A stretch of 64,000 nt of DNA from Nocardia sp. NBC_00508. Lineage in GTDB: Bacteria; Actinomycetota; Actinomycetes; Mycobacteriales; Mycobacteriaceae. Within the stretch, counting starts at the first letter, position 1. Each line of letters opens with the position of its first letter. The DNA lies in NCBI RefSeq assembly GCF_036346875.1, contig NZ_CP107852.1, positions 1-64,000 on the forward strand. Direction: 5' to 3'. This document shows, piece by piece, positions 63,814 to 64,000 of this stretch. The position numbers and the translations under genes were made by a program. The notes below the pieces were generated by a model. That model saw only the letters and a list, made by a program, of their open reading frames with translations. It did no database searches and was not told the origin of the DNA.

Positions 63814-64000
63814 ATGGCTTACGCCATCGTCTACACCTCTGGCGAGCACTGTCCGATGTGCGCGGCGAGCCACGGATGGGTCGGCCTCGGGCGGATCGTG
63901 TACGCGGCATCCTCCAGCCAGCTGGTTGCCTGGTTGACGGAGTGGGGCGTGCCGAGGGCGCCTGTCGCAGCCCTGCCGATCGCGGAGGTGGTGCCGAACG
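63814..64000 (+). pseudogene. 5'-truncated nucleoside deaminase (runs off edge)
   Basis: The frame gives YTSGEHCPMCAASHGWVGLG then RIVYAASSSQLVAWLTEWG, the second half of the zinc site (P-C-x-x-C) and following strands of CDA-fold nucleoside/guanine deaminases. The N-terminal 70-80 residues, including the catalytic His-Ala-Glu motif, are missing. The frame upstream runs only through a Ser-rich stretch into the end of the PucR gene, and the first ATG is at 63814. A protein lacking HAE could not bind zinc properly. The 3' end lies outside the window. Confidence 0.65.

Overview
The window is very GC-rich actinobacterial DNA, most likely from Nocardia or a close mycolic-acid-containing relative. 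This is inferred from a mycobacterial-type furA-katG pair with its leaderless promoter, a mycobacterial-type secreted cutinase, a latex-clearing-type oxygenase, a UPF0182 protein, a CtpI-like P-type ATPase and many GTG starts. Most long reading frames antisense to genes are high-GC artefacts and were left out.

Layout. 1-6417 (minus) is the 5' part of an NRPS (A-PCP-C-A-PCP-C..., running off the left edge). 6.6-14.7 kb holds a UPF0182 membrane protein, a broken GNAT gene, a secreted glycerophosphodiester phosphodiesterase, a TIGR02206-type membrane protein, and a SLATT-type membrane protein next to a membrane protein with a Rossmann/TIR-like tail (a possible defence module). 14.8-21.3 kb holds a divergent AraC/MFS pair, a hydrolase, a CPBP protease, a cutinase and an Lcp-like oxygenase. 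21.6-22.75 kb is a compact metal-responsive MerR operon with a mer-like promoter and a terminator.

22.8-41.5 kb is the most striking region, a lipid-polyketide cluster. A 3372-residue protein reads FAAL-ACP-KS-AT-DH-KR-ACP-C-FkbH. It overlaps an ACP-thioester reductase with an extra C-terminal domain, which overlaps a Cys-nucleophile alpha/beta hydrolase. Around them are two glycosyltransferases, a Gfo/Idh/MocA oxidoreductase and a divergent P450. My reading is an assembly line that activates a fatty acid, extends it once, joins it to an FkbH-supplied glyceryl-ACP, releases it by reduction and glycosylates it: a modular route to an acyl-glycerol glycolipid.

41.5-64 kb holds furA-katG, an EEP-family phosphatase/nuclease, a divergent TetR / DUF6463-like / MerR group, a DUF4239 protein, a Gly/Ser-rich exported protein, an MMPL transporter, a large P-type ATPase with a small partner, a small two-gene unit of unknown function, an MBL-fold hydrolase, RidA with a divergent TetR, a truncated acyl-CoA ligase-like gene, a PucR regulator and a 5'-truncated nucleoside deaminase at the right edge. 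No rRNA, tRNA, CRISPR array or intact insertion sequence was seen.
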